A stretch of DNA of 64,000 nucleotides from the NCBI RefSeq assembly GCF_020805785.1, contig NZ_JAJGZV010000001.1, positions 1 through 64,000 of the forward strand, read 5' to 3'. Position numbers and translations under genes: made by a program. The notes beneath the pieces were generated by a model. That model was not told where the DNA came from. It did not search any database and was given only the letters and a program-made list of their open reading frames with translations. Source of the DNA: Flavobacterium chungbukense (GTDB taxonomy: Bacteria > Bacteroidota > Bacteroidia > Flavobacteriales > Flavobacteriaceae). How positions within the stretch are numbered: position 1 is the stretch's first letter; each line of letters opens with the position of its first letter. Below, one piece after another: positions 33,750 to 41,366 of this stretch.

Positions 33750-35066
33750 ATGAGTATTATTTCATTAATTATAAAAAGAGAGTTTATTGCTAAAGTTCGC
33801 AATAAATCTTTTGTTGTCATGACTTTTTTGAGTCCGCTTTTGTTTGTTGCAATTGCAGTATTTATTGGGTATTTGAGTTCAATGAAAGCAGACACCAAAA
33901 GCATTGTGATTCATGACTCAACTGGACTTTTTGTTTCCGATTTTTTAAAGGAAAATAAAAACAGTTCTGAGTTTAAGTTTTATAATTTATCAGAATTCGA
34001 TCTTAAAGCTCTAAAAGACAGTATTGCAACAGAGCGTTTTAGCGGTTTAATTGTTATTCCGAAAACAACAAATGTTAACGATTTAGAAGGGAAAGTTGAA
34101 TTTATTTCTAACAACAGTCCAAGTATTTCTTTTATTGAAAATACGCAAGATGTCATTGCATCAAAAATTACTAAATTAAATCTGGAAGAAGCAAAACTAG
34201 ATACTCTGGCGATCCAGAAAGCCCAATCAAAGGTTAATATTCATTTGGTAAAAGCTTCTGGAGAAGAAAGTCTAAAAGGGTTAAACGAAATTAAAATCGG
34301 AATTGGCGGTGCATTTGGTTACCTAATTATGATGTTTATTATCATCTACGGAAATATGGTAATGCGGAGCGTTATTGAAGAAAAAACAAACCGAATTATC
34401 GAGATTATTATTTCTTCGGTAAAACCATTTCAGTTAATGATTGGGAAAATTGTCGGAACTTCTTTGGCAGGAATTTTACAATTTATGATTTGGGCCATTA
34501 TTGGTTTAGGATTAATGTTTGCTGCTTCGGCATTTTTTGGGGTTAATGTTGGTCCAACAGCTCGAATTTCGCCAGAATTAATGCAATCTGCTCAGCATGA
34601 ACTTTCAGGATCTGCACAAATGTATATTGCTGAATTATGGAATCTGCCAATTGCCAGTATATTAATAGGTTTCGTGATTTATTTTATCGGAGGATATTTT
34701 CTGTACAGCTCATTTTATGCCGCAATTGGAGCAGCCGTTGACAATCAAACCGATTCTCAGCAATTTTTATTGCCAATCATAATGCCGCTTATTTTGAGTG
34801 TTTACATCGGATTTTTTACGGTTGTAAATAATCCTCACGGAAGTGTTGCAGTAATTTTTTCAATGATTCCGCTTACATCTCCAATTGTAATGCTAATGCG
34901 TATTCCGTTTGGAGTGCCTTGGTGGCAAATTGCAATTTCGGTATCATTATTGTTTGCTACCTTTTTCCTTGTAGTTTGGTTCGCAGCCAAAATTTACCGA
35001 GTAGGTATTTTAATGTACGGCAAAAAACCGACCTGGAAAGAATTGTATAAATGGTTAAAGTATTAA
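33750..35066 (+). CDS. ABC transporter permease (NatB-like, ABC-2 type)
   Basis: 438 residues: an N-terminal membrane helix (about 20-42, VVMTFLSPLLFVAIAVFIGYL), a large extracytoplasmic domain (about 45-175), and five or so C-terminal membrane helices (about 185-425) with the RSVIEEKTNRIIEIIISSVKP motif typical of ABC-2 permeases. Works with the ATPase encoded just upstream. The 90-base gap between them is filled by repeat sequence. Confidence 0.9.
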   Translation: MSIISLIIKREFIAKVRNKSFVVMTFLSPLLFVAIAVFIGYLSSMKADTKSIVIHDSTGLFVSDFLKENKNSSEFKFYNLSEFDLKALKDSIATERFSGLIVIPKTTNVNDLEGKVEFISNNSPSISFIENTQDVIASKITKLNLEEAKLDTLAIQKAQSKVNIHLVKASGEESLKGLNEIKIGIGGAFGYLIMMFIIIYGNMVMRSVIEEKTNRIIEIIISSVKPFQLMIGKIVGTSLAGILQFMIWAIIGLGLMFAASAFFGVNVGPTARISPELMQSAQHELSGSAQMYIAELWNLPIASILIGFVIYFIGGYFLYSSFYAAIGAAVDNQTDSQQFLLPIIMPLILSVYIGFFTVVNNPHGSVAVIFSMIPLTSPIVMLMRIPFGVPWWQIAISVSLLFATFFLVVWFAAKIYRVGILMYGKKPTWKELYKWLKY

Positions 35067-35140
35067 ATTCCAATTCAAAAAGAATGGGAATAAATCCCAA
35101 ATTCCAATGGTTGGGTTTTGGAATTTTTAAAATTGAAAAT
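35067..35140 (+). repeat. 'aaattccaaattccaatgg' repeat segment
   Basis: TTCCAATTC, AAATCCCAAATTCCAATGG and TTTTGGAATTTTTAAAATTG words fill the gap before the response-regulator gene. TTTTGGAATTTTTAA also occurs at about 31425-31439 before dnaJ. Confidence 0.65.
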
Positions 35141-35148
35141 TACGAAGA

Positions 35149-36312
35149 ATGAGTAGGATACTAATTATAGAAGACGAAGCAGCAATCAGAAGAGTTTTGG
35201 TAAAAATTTTATCAGAAGAAAATGATACCTATCAAGTTGATGAAGCCGAAGATGGTGTTGCTGGTCTTGAAAAAATAAAAAACAACGATTACGATTTGGT
35301 TTTGTGCGATATCAAAATGCCAAAAATGGACGGTGTTGAGGTTTTAGAAGAAGTAAAAAAGATAAAACCAGAAATTCCGATGGTTATGATTTCAGGTCAT
35401 GGTGATATGGAAACTGCAATTCATACCATGCGTTTAGGAGCTTTTGATTATATTTCGAAACCGCCAGATTTGAATCGTTTATTGAATACCGTTCGTAATG
35501 CTTTAGATAAAAAACAATTAGTTGTTGAAAATAAAATTCTAAAGAAAAAAGTCAGCAAGAATTACGAAATGATCGGCGAAAGCGAATCTATCAATCACAT
35601 TAAAGTAATGATTGATAAAGTGGCGCAAACCGAAGCTAGAGTTTTGATTACGGGACCAAACGGAACAGGAAAAGAATTAGTAGCACATCAGTTACATGAA
35701 AAAAGCGAACGTTCTAATTTTCCTTTAATTGAAGTAAACTGTGCAGCTATTCCGAGTGAATTGATTGAAAGTGAATTATTTGGACACGTAAAAGGTGCTT
35801 TTACATCTGCCGTTAAAGATCGTGCGGGAAAGTTTGAAGCAGCTGATAAAGGAACGATTTTCTTAGATGAAATTGGAGATATGAGCCTTTCGGCGCAAGC
35901 CAAAGTTTTACGTGCACTTCAAGAAAGCATGATTACCAGAGTAGGTGCCGATAAAGATATTAAAGTTGATGTTCGCGTAGTTGCAGCAACCAATAAAGAT
36001 CTGAAAACAGAAATTGCAGAAGGTCGTTTCCGAGAAGATTTATACCATCGTCTGGCTGTTATTTTAATAAAAGTGCCACCTTTGAACGAAAGACGAGACG
36101 ATATTCCAGCTTTGATTTCACATTTTGCTGAAAAAATCGCTTCAGAACAAGGAAATGTGGTGAAAATATTTTCGCCACAAGCCATAAAATTATTACAGGA
36201 ATACGATTGGACAGGAAATATTCGTGAACTTCGAAATGTGGTTGAAAGATTAATCATTTTAGGAGGAAACGAAATCTCTGAAAATGATGTAAAAATGTTC
36301 GCAAGCAAGTAA
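35149..36312 (+). CDS. NtrC-type response regulator lacking the DNA-binding domain
   Basis: 387 residues. Receiver domain 1-122 with phosphoacceptor D54 (LVLCDIKMP) and T/K partner positions. Sigma-54 AAA+ domain 140-370 with Walker A GPNGTGKE at 169-176, Walker B GTIFLDEIGD at 235-244 and the arginine-finger region. The sigma-54 contact loop reads GAFTSA at 216-221, not the usual GAFTGA. The protein stops right after the AAA+ domain (VKMFASK), so the Fis-type helix-turn-helix is absent. No sensor kinase is adjacent. It may act from solution or on non-sigma-54 targets. Such HTH-less activators exist in other groups (for example FlgR of Helicobacter). Confidence 0.92.
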   Translation: MSRILIIEDEAAIRRVLVKILSEENDTYQVDEAEDGVAGLEKIKNNDYDLVLCDIKMPKMDGVEVLEEVKKIKPEIPMVMISGHGDMETAIHTMRLGAFDYISKPPDLNRLLNTVRNALDKKQLVVENKILKKKVSKNYEMIGESESINHIKVMIDKVAQTEARVLITGPNGTGKELVAHQLHEKSERSNFPLIEVNCAAIPSELIESELFGHVKGAFTSAVKDRAGKFEAADKGTIFLDEIGDMSLSAQAKVLRALQESMITRVGADKDIKVDVRVVAATNKDLKTEIAEGRFREDLYHRLAVILIKVPPLNERRDDIPALISHFAEKIASEQGNVVKIFSPQAIKLLQEYDWTGNIRELRNVVERLIILGGNEISENDVKMFASK

Positions 36313-36405
36313 TGCTTCGCGCAATAGGCTTTAAGCTACAGGCTTTAGGCTTTTAAAATATGAATAATTTTTGCTTATAGCGTATAGCTTAAAGCTTAAA
36401 GCTAA
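36313..36405. repeat. imperfect inverted repeat of 'gctttaagct' words
   Basis: AGGCTTTAAGCTACAGGCTT on the left, and CGTATAGCTTAAAGCTTAAA on the right as a rough inverse. It fills the gap between the response regulator and the DEAD-box gene, to within a poly-A leader. Confidence 0.55.
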
Positions 36406-36411
36406 AAAAAA

Positions 36412-37071
36412 ATGAAACTAAAAAAAATAAACGAGAAGTTACAAGATGCCTTAATTGAAAATGGTCTAACAGAAGCAAATGCTTTACAGTTAGAAACTTT
36501 TTCAACTATAAAAAGTGGTGCAGATTGTATTGTTATTTCTCCAAAAGAATCGGGAAAAACAACAACGATTGTTTTAAATGTAATTCAGCAATTGGCTGGG
36601 CAGACTGAAGAATCTCCAAGAGCTTTGATCATCGTGGAGGATAAAGCTAAGGTTTTAGAAATGGTCGAACTTTTTGAGAAATATGGAAAATACACCAATT
36701 TAGAAGTGTACGGCGTTAATGAAAAAGGAGATATGGATTATGATAAAAACTACATTTCTACAGGAATTGATGTTTTAATTGGAACTCCAACAAAACTAAA
36801 CGATATGTTTAGTACGGCAGGCTACAATGTAAACCGATTAAAAATGCTAATTCTTGACGATGCTGATCCAATTTTGAGATTACGTCATGAAACAAAAATT
36901 ATGCGTATTTCGGGCAGTATTGCAAAGACACAACGTATTATTTTTGCTGAAACGCTGACAGAACGCGTAGAAATTTTGGCAGATAAAATGTTAGTTGAAC
37001 CTTTTTTGTTTGATATGGATGAAGAAGGAGAAGAGCTTGACGAAGAAGATGAAGATATTGAAGAAGAATAA
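36412..37071 (+). CDS. single-lobe DEAD-box-like protein
   Basis: 219 residues covering only the first RecA-like lobe of a DEAD-box helicase. Visible: Q-motif-like ANALQLETFSTI (23-34), Walker A SPKESGKT (43-50), GTPTKL (motif Ib, about 124-129), and motif II as DDAD (149-152) rather than DEAD. Motif III reads FAET at about 178-181 where SAT is usual. The second RecA lobe, needed for helicase activity, is absent, and the C-terminal 20 residues are strongly acidic. Could be an RNA-binding or regulatory relic. I would not call it a working helicase. Confidence 0.85.
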   Translation: MKLKKINEKLQDALIENGLTEANALQLETFSTIKSGADCIVISPKESGKTTTIVLNVIQQLAGQTEESPRALIIVEDKAKVLEMVELFEKYGKYTNLEVYGVNEKGDMDYDKNYISTGIDVLIGTPTKLNDMFSTAGYNVNRLKMLILDDADPILRLRHETKIMRISGSIAKTQRIIFAETLTERVEILADKMLVEPFLFDMDEEGEELDEEDEDIEEE

Positions 37072-37157
37072 AAAATAATATAGAGTCCCGGTTTTCAGTC
37101 TCAGTTATTGGAAAGCGGGATTTTTGATTTATAATATTAGAATAAATAAAGAAGATC

Positions 37158-37376
37158 ATGGGATTAATGAAAGTGTTTTCAGGAAGCGAAATATTAGCTA
37201 TCGCTTTACAAGAAAGATTAGAAGAAGCTGGAGTAGAAACAGTAAAAAAAGATAATATTCAGTCAGCTCGTTTGGGTGGTTTCGGTGGGACAGATTTGGC
37301 AGTTGAGGTTTTTATTCAAGAAACAGATTTCGCAAAAGCAAATCCAGTTATTGAAGAATTTCGAATGAGTCTTTAA
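37158..37376 (+). CDS. DUF2007-domain protein
   Basis: 72-residue protein with the small alpha-beta DUF2007 fold: MKVFSGSEILAIALQERLEEAG, then GTDLAVEVFIQETDFAKANPVIEEF. Homologues are annotated only as putative signal-transducing proteins (PII-like geometry). An internal ATG three codons in is also plausible. It lies co-directional with the one-lobe DEAD-box gene and a HAD hydrolase, but a repeat separates it from the latter. Confidence 0.8.
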   Translation: MGLMKVFSGSEILAIALQERLEEAGVETVKKDNIQSARLGGFGGTDLAVEVFIQETDFAKANPVIEEFRMSL

Positions 37377-37377
37377 A

Positions 37378-37446
37378 AGTTTTCAGTTTTCAGTCGCAGT
37401 TTTCAGCCATTGCTGAAGGTGCGACTGAAAACTGCGACTGAAAACT
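37378..37446. repeat. perfect 22-bp inverted repeat of 'gttttcagtcgcag' words
   Basis: 37385-37406 is an exact inverse of 37425-37446 (core AGTCGCAGTTTTCAG), with an 18-base loop that is itself partly complementary (CAGCCATTGCTG). It begins at the DUF2007 stop codon and ends seven bases before the next ATG. Confidence 0.85.
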
Positions 37447-37453
37447 AAAAAAA

Positions 37454-38257
37454 ATGCAATACAAAATGATAGTGCTCGACATGGATGATACCTTGTTGAC
37501 AGACGACCATAGAATATCAGATTTAAATAAAAAAGTGATACTAGAAGCGCAGGCAAAAGGCGTTTATGTTGTTTTAGCTTCTGGAAGACCAACCACGGCA
37601 ATGACCGCTTATGCGAAAGAACTTCAACTGGATCTAAACGATTCTTATATGATTTCGTTTAATGGAGCTATAATTAGTCGTGTAAAAGACGATTTGGTTT
37701 TGTTTGAACAGAAATTAACGGTTGAACAAATTCACGCTTTATACGATTACAGTGTTAAAAAAAATACACATATCATTACGTATTTGGATAATGAAATAAT
37801 CAGCGAAACCGATTCTGAATATATTGAGATTGAAAAAGACATCACTAAAATGGTGCATCATAAAGTTTCTAGTTTCAAAGAGTATGTAGATCGTCCAGCC
37901 GTAAAATGTATTTTATTGCAAGATCCAGCCTATTTAAAAACAGTAGAAAAAGATTTAATAGAAGCAATGCCGCATCTAAGCGTTTCAACTTCTAAGCCTT
38001 TTTTCTTAGAAGTAGCACAATTAGGCATTGATAAAGCGGCAAGTTTGAAACTTTTGGCGGAAAAGCTGGGAATTCTTCAAAGCGAAATTATCGCTGTAGG
38101 AAATGCAGGAAATGATTTGACTATGATTGAATATGCAGGTTTAGGAGTTTGGGTTGATAATGTGACGCCTGAATTACGCGACAAAGCTGACTTAATTGTG
38201 GCTTCAAATAATAATGACGGAGTTGCGGAAGTAATTACACGTTATATTTTAAATTAA
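37454..38257 (+). CDS. Cof-type HAD hydrolase
   Basis: 267-residue HAD IIB phosphatase (YidA/Cof group). Motif I VLDMDDTLL (about 7-15) with both catalytic Asp, motif II ASGRP (about 41), Lys of motif III in the KAASLKLL segment (about 198), and motif IV AVGNAGNDLTMIEYAG. The cap domain is about 85-185. Family members dephosphorylate sugar phosphates or PLP. The substrate here is unknown. Followed 7 bases later by an acetyltransferase. Confidence 0.93.
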   Translation: MQYKMIVLDMDDTLLTDDHRISDLNKKVILEAQAKGVYVVLASGRPTTAMTAYAKELQLDLNDSYMISFNGAIISRVKDDLVLFEQKLTVEQIHALYDYSVKKNTHIITYLDNEIISETDSEYIEIEKDITKMVHHKVSSFKEYVDRPAVKCILLQDPAYLKTVEKDLIEAMPHLSVSTSKPFFLEVAQLGIDKAASLKLLAEKLGILQSEIIAVGNAGNDLTMIEYAGLGVWVDNVTPELRDKADLIVASNNNDGVAEVITRYILN

Positions 38258-38264
38258 AAAAAAA

Positions 38265-38795
38265 ATGAAAAATCCAATAGAAACAGATCGGTTGGTTTTA
38301 AGAGAGTTACAGCTTTCTGATGCAGAAGGTATGTTTGAGTTGGATTCTAACCCTAACGTTCATTTGTTTGTAGGCAACAGACCAGTAAAACAAATTGAAG
38401 AAAGTGTAGAGTATATTAAAATCGTTCAAAAACAATATGCGGCTTTTGGCATTGGTCGTTGGGCCGTTGTTTTGAAAGAAACAAACGAATTTATTGGTTG
38501 GTCTGGCATAAAATATATTACCGACGAAATCAATAATTACAAAAACTTTTACGAGTTAGGATATCGTTTTATTGAAAAATATTGGGGAAAAGGCTATGCT
38601 TCTGAAGCAGGAAAAGCTTTTGTTGATTATGCTTTTAACGAAATGAAAGTAGAAATGCTTTATGCTTATGCAGATGCAGGAAACGAAAATTCTAGAAAAA
38701 TTCTGGAAAAATTAGGTTTCCATTTTGTGAATTCTTTTCAATATGATGAAGAATTAGAAGTTTGGTACGAACTTAAAAATCCAGACTTATTATAA
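38265..38795 (+). CDS. GNAT family N-acetyltransferase (RimJ/RimL type)
   Basis: 176 residues, starting with the characteristic ETDRLVLRELQLSDAEGMFEL and containing LGYRFIEKYWGKGYASEAGKAFVDYAF (acetyl-CoA loop WGKGYASEA) and NENSRKILEKLGFHFV. Probably a ribosomal-protein or small-molecule acetylase. Probably co-transcribed with the HAD hydrolase. Confidence 0.88.
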   Translation: MKNPIETDRLVLRELQLSDAEGMFELDSNPNVHLFVGNRPVKQIEESVEYIKIVQKQYAAFGIGRWAVVLKETNEFIGWSGIKYITDEINNYKNFYELGYRFIEKYWGKGYASEAGKAFVDYAFNEMKVEMLYAYADAGNENSRKILEKLGFHFVNSFQYDEELEVWYELKNPDLL

Positions 38796-38802
38796 AAAAC
38801 GA

Positions 38803-38846
38803 ATTCCAAATCTTTACATACTTAAAAGTCAGTAAAGATTTGGAAT
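38803..38846 (-). terminator. long hairpin, likely terminator of the secreted-protein gene
   Basis: ATTCCAAATCTTTAC (38803-38817) is a perfect 15-base inverse of 38832-38846. On the minus strand it is followed by CGTTTTTT, so it suits the minus-strand gene ending at 38875. It also ends the plus-strand acetyltransferase region. Confidence 0.7.
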
Positions 38847-38874
38847 CAATTAAAGAAGTACTATTTCTAAAATA

Positions 38875-39393
38875 TTATTTTTTAGCTACAGAAACAAAAT
38901 ATTTATTTCCATCACCCATTGTTAATTTTACACGCTCATCGCAAAGATCGATTGCAAAATTAGCACTTTCGTAACAGCTGCAAGTTGTGTTTTTGTCTTT
39001 AGACATTTCTGTTTTACAGTTGTTATTTTTAAAAGTTGTTAATTGTGGAGTATACAAACTAACCAAGTCAGTAGAAGCAGTTACTAAAGAAATAATACTT
39101 GCAGAATTATTATTTGTAATTCTATATACAATTCTGTCAGTATAATTTACTTCGTTAACAGTTACTTTACGAATATAAGTGTAAGCTGTAGATCCTTCAC
39201 CTGGTTCTTTAACTTCAAACTTAAACCCTACTGCACGAATAGCAACATCAAATTGCTGTTGTGAATTAAAGCTAGCCCAAGTCGTCAATGTACTAATCGT
39301 AGGAAATGGATTTGCAGCTGGAGTATTAGTTTGCGCTTGCGAACTAAAAAGGGTTAAGAACATCAAGCAGATCGTGGGTAAAAATGCTTTCAT
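38875..39393 (-). CDS. secreted protein of unknown function with clustered cysteines
   Basis: 172 residues from ATG 39393. Signal peptide 1-20 (MKAFLPTICLMFLTLFSSQA, then QTN). The mature part has no family I recognise: beta-rich TAYTYIRKVTVNEVNYTDRI, then a C-terminal cluster NNCKTEM and TTCSCYESAN plus DLCDERV, four cysteines in about 30 residues that could form disulfides. A longer open frame reaches 39495, but its extra N-terminus is basic and precedes the signal peptide, so it is probably not translated. Confidence 0.7.
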   Translation of the reverse strand: MKAFLPTICLMFLTLFSSQAQTNTPAANPFPTISTLTTWASFNSQQQFDVAIRAVGFKFEVKEPGEGSTAYTYIRKVTVNEVNYTDRIVYRITNNNSASIISLVTASTDLVSLYTPQLTTFKNNNCKTEMSKDKNTTCSCYESANFAIDLCDERVKLTMGDGNKYFVSVAKK

Positions 39394-39879
39394 AAAGCGT
39401 GGTATTTGTAATTTAATTTTGCCTACTCTCTTTGGTTTTCGGCTTTCCCATTTCATTTTGTAACACAAAACAACAACATAACGATTAGAATTCAAAATTG
39501 TTATGTTCGAATTATTATTAAATTAATTAAAGCTTGTTAAAATTCTTAAATGCGAATTTATTTTACCAAAGAAATATAACAAGAGTAAATGTAAGAAATT
39601 TTCAATTTAAAAAAATAAAAATTGTATTTAATCGGTAAAAATTGCATTTAATCGATTATTTTGTCATTTTATTCTTATTGAAATGTTAAAAAACAGCTTA
39701 AGGGATGTAGTTTTAATGCACAATTCGAAGCAAAAAAATATGTTTTTAATATTTTTAAAATTTACATTAACGCAAAATATTGATTCGAAGTAAATTAATC
39801 GCTTTCTTTTGATGAATATTGTTTGTAAATTTGCAGCCTTAAATTTTTTGACAACGATTTCATTAATTTAAGACAGATT
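39394..39879. promoter_or_regulatory. 486-base divergent regulatory region
   Basis: Between the secreted-protein gene (minus) and mtaB (plus). It holds an 8-base inverted repeat AACATAAC (39475-39482) / GTTATGTT (39500-39507). It also holds two direct copies of ATTGnATTTAATCG with exactly 20-base period (39621-39634 and 39641-39654), a pair of ATTCGAAGnAAA words about 60 bases apart (near 39723 and 39783), and the mtaB -7 element TAAATTTG at 39826-39833. No open frame or RNA gene is evident. Confidence 0.5.
39826..39833 (+). promoter_or_regulatory. -7 promoter element for mtaB
   Basis: TAAATTTG matches TAnnTTTG. A TTTG at 39808-39811 sits 14 bases upstream, slightly closer than the usual -33 spacing. 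The ATG is 46 bases downstream. Confidence 0.5.
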
Positions 39880-41214
39880 ATGGAAAATAGAAAGAAAGTT
39901 GCCTTTTATACACTGGGTTGTAAACTGAATTTTTCAGAGACTTCTACAATTGCCAGAAATTTTAATGACGAAGGTTTTGACCGCGTCGATTTTGAAGAAA
40001 TGGCAGATATTTATGTCATTAATACTTGCTCTGTAACAGAAAATGCAGATAAGCAGTTTAAGCAAGTGGTAAAGAAAGCAATGAAGCTGAATGATAAAGC
40101 TTTTGTTGCTGCTGTTGGCTGTTATGCACAATTAAAACCAGAAGAATTAGCTGCTGTTGATGGTGTCGATTTGGTTTTAGGAGCGACAGAAAAATTTAAA
40201 ATCACGGACTATATCCATGATTTAAGCAAAAACGATATGGGTGAAGTACACTCATGTGAAATTGCCGAAGCCGATTTTTATGTTGGAAGTTACTCAATTG
40301 GAGATCGTACTAGAGCATTTTTAAAGGTACAAGACGGCTGTGATTATAAATGTACATATTGTACAATTCCGTTGGCAAGAGGAATTTCTAGAAGTGATGC
40401 TTTAGAAAATGTTTTGAAGAATGCCAAAGAAATTTCAGCTCAAAATATCCGTGAAATTGTTTTAACCGGTGTAAATATTGGTGATTACGGAAAAGGCGAA
40501 TTCGGAAATAAAAAACACGAACATACTTTTCTAGATTTAGTTCAGGCTTTAGATAAAGTAGAAGGAATTGAGCGTTTGAGAATTTCGTCTATCGAACCGA
40601 ATTTATTGAAAAATGAGACAATCGAATTTGTTTCTAAAAGCAGAACTTTTGTACCGCACTTTCATATTCCGTTACAATCGGGAAGCAATGATATTTTGAA
40701 ATTGATGAAACGCCGTTATTTACGTGAAGTTTATATTGATCGTGTAAATAAAATTCGCGAAGTAATGCCGCACGCTTGTATTGGTGTTGACGTTATTGTT
40801 GGTTTTCCAGGAGAAACAGACGAGCACTTTTTAGAAACCTATCATTTTTTAAATGATTTAGATATTTCGTATTTACATGTATTCACGTATTCAGAAAGAG
40901 ATAATACAGAAGCAGCAGATATGGAAGGCGTTGTTCCTTCAAATGTACGAGCAAAACGCAGCAAAATGCTTCGCGGTTTGTCAGTTAAAAAACGTCGTGC
41001 TTTTTACGAAAGTCAATTAGGCACAAACAGAACGGTTCTTTTTGAAAGTGAAAATAAAGAAGGATACATTCACGGATTTACGGAAAATTATGTAAAAGTA
41101 AAAACACCTTGGAATCCAGAATTGGTAAATACTTTACAAGAAATCAACCTTACAAAAATCGACGAAGATGGAAGTGTTCGTTTGGAGTTTTTGAATAAAT
41201 TGGCGGAAGTTTAA
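39880..41214 (+). CDS. mtaB: tRNA t6A37 methylthiotransferase MtaB
   Basis: Radical-SAM enzyme that converts t6A37 to ms2t6A37 in tRNAs reading ANN codons. N-terminal UPF0004 domain with the first cluster cysteines (TLGCKLNFSE, NTCSVTENAD, VGCYAQ), a radical-SAM CxxxCxxC (CDYKCTYC at about 150-157), and a C-terminal TRAM-like segment. The MtaB subgroup is indicated by the KLNFSE motif (CKxNxxE). 444 residues is normal. Confidence 0.95.
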   Translation: MENRKKVAFYTLGCKLNFSETSTIARNFNDEGFDRVDFEEMADIYVINTCSVTENADKQFKQVVKKAMKLNDKAFVAAVGCYAQLKPEELAAVDGVDLVLGATEKFKITDYIHDLSKNDMGEVHSCEIAEADFYVGSYSIGDRTRAFLKVQDGCDYKCTYCTIPLARGISRSDALENVLKNAKEISAQNIREIVLTGVNIGDYGKGEFGNKKHEHTFLDLVQALDKVEGIERLRISSIEPNLLKNETIEFVSKSRTFVPHFHIPLQSGSNDILKLMKRRYLREVYIDRVNKIREVMPHACIGVDVIVGFPGETDEHFLETYHFLNDLDISYLHVFTYSERDNTEAADMEGVVPSNVRAKRSKMLRGLSVKKRRAFYESQLGTNRTVLFESENKEGYIHGFTENYVKVKTPWNPELVNTLQEINLTKIDEDGSVRLEFLNKLAEV

Positions 41215-41222
41215 ACGTAAGG

Positions 41223-41328
41223 TTTGTCATTCCGAGGGACGAGGAATCACACTCGAAACTCTACAAAGAATGGCAATAATAGCATACGGAATTACTAGTG
41301 TGATTCCTCGTTCCTCGGAATGACAAAA
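41223..41328. repeat. inverted repeat, 'gtcattccgagg' family
   Basis: The left arm (from 41223, GTCATTCCGAGGGACGAGG, continuing to AATCACACT) and the right arm (41297-41328) are near-perfect inverses over about 31 bases, separated by about 43 bases. A single left-type arm recurs at 47391-47415 with 25 identical bases. Less AT-rich than its surroundings. Confidence 0.85.
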
Positions 41329-41333
41329 AACAG

Positions 41334-41363
41334 AAAAGCCCTTTAATTAAAGGGCTTTTTTCA
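41334..41363. terminator. bidirectional terminator between mtaB and the next gene
   Basis: AAAAGCCCTTT / AAAGGGCTTTT stem around AATT, T-run on the plus strand and A-run upstream, serving both converging genes. Confidence 0.85.
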
Positions 41364-41366
41364 TAA

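Noticed and set aside
39394..39495. N-terminal extension of the secreted-protein frame
   Set aside because: The extra 34 residues are basic and come before a clean signal peptide. The ATG at 39393 is the better start.
41223..41328. Intrinsic terminator reading of the large inverted repeat
   Set aside because: It lacks a T-tract directly after the stem, has a loop of about 43 bases, and a true terminator stands right behind it at 41334-41363.
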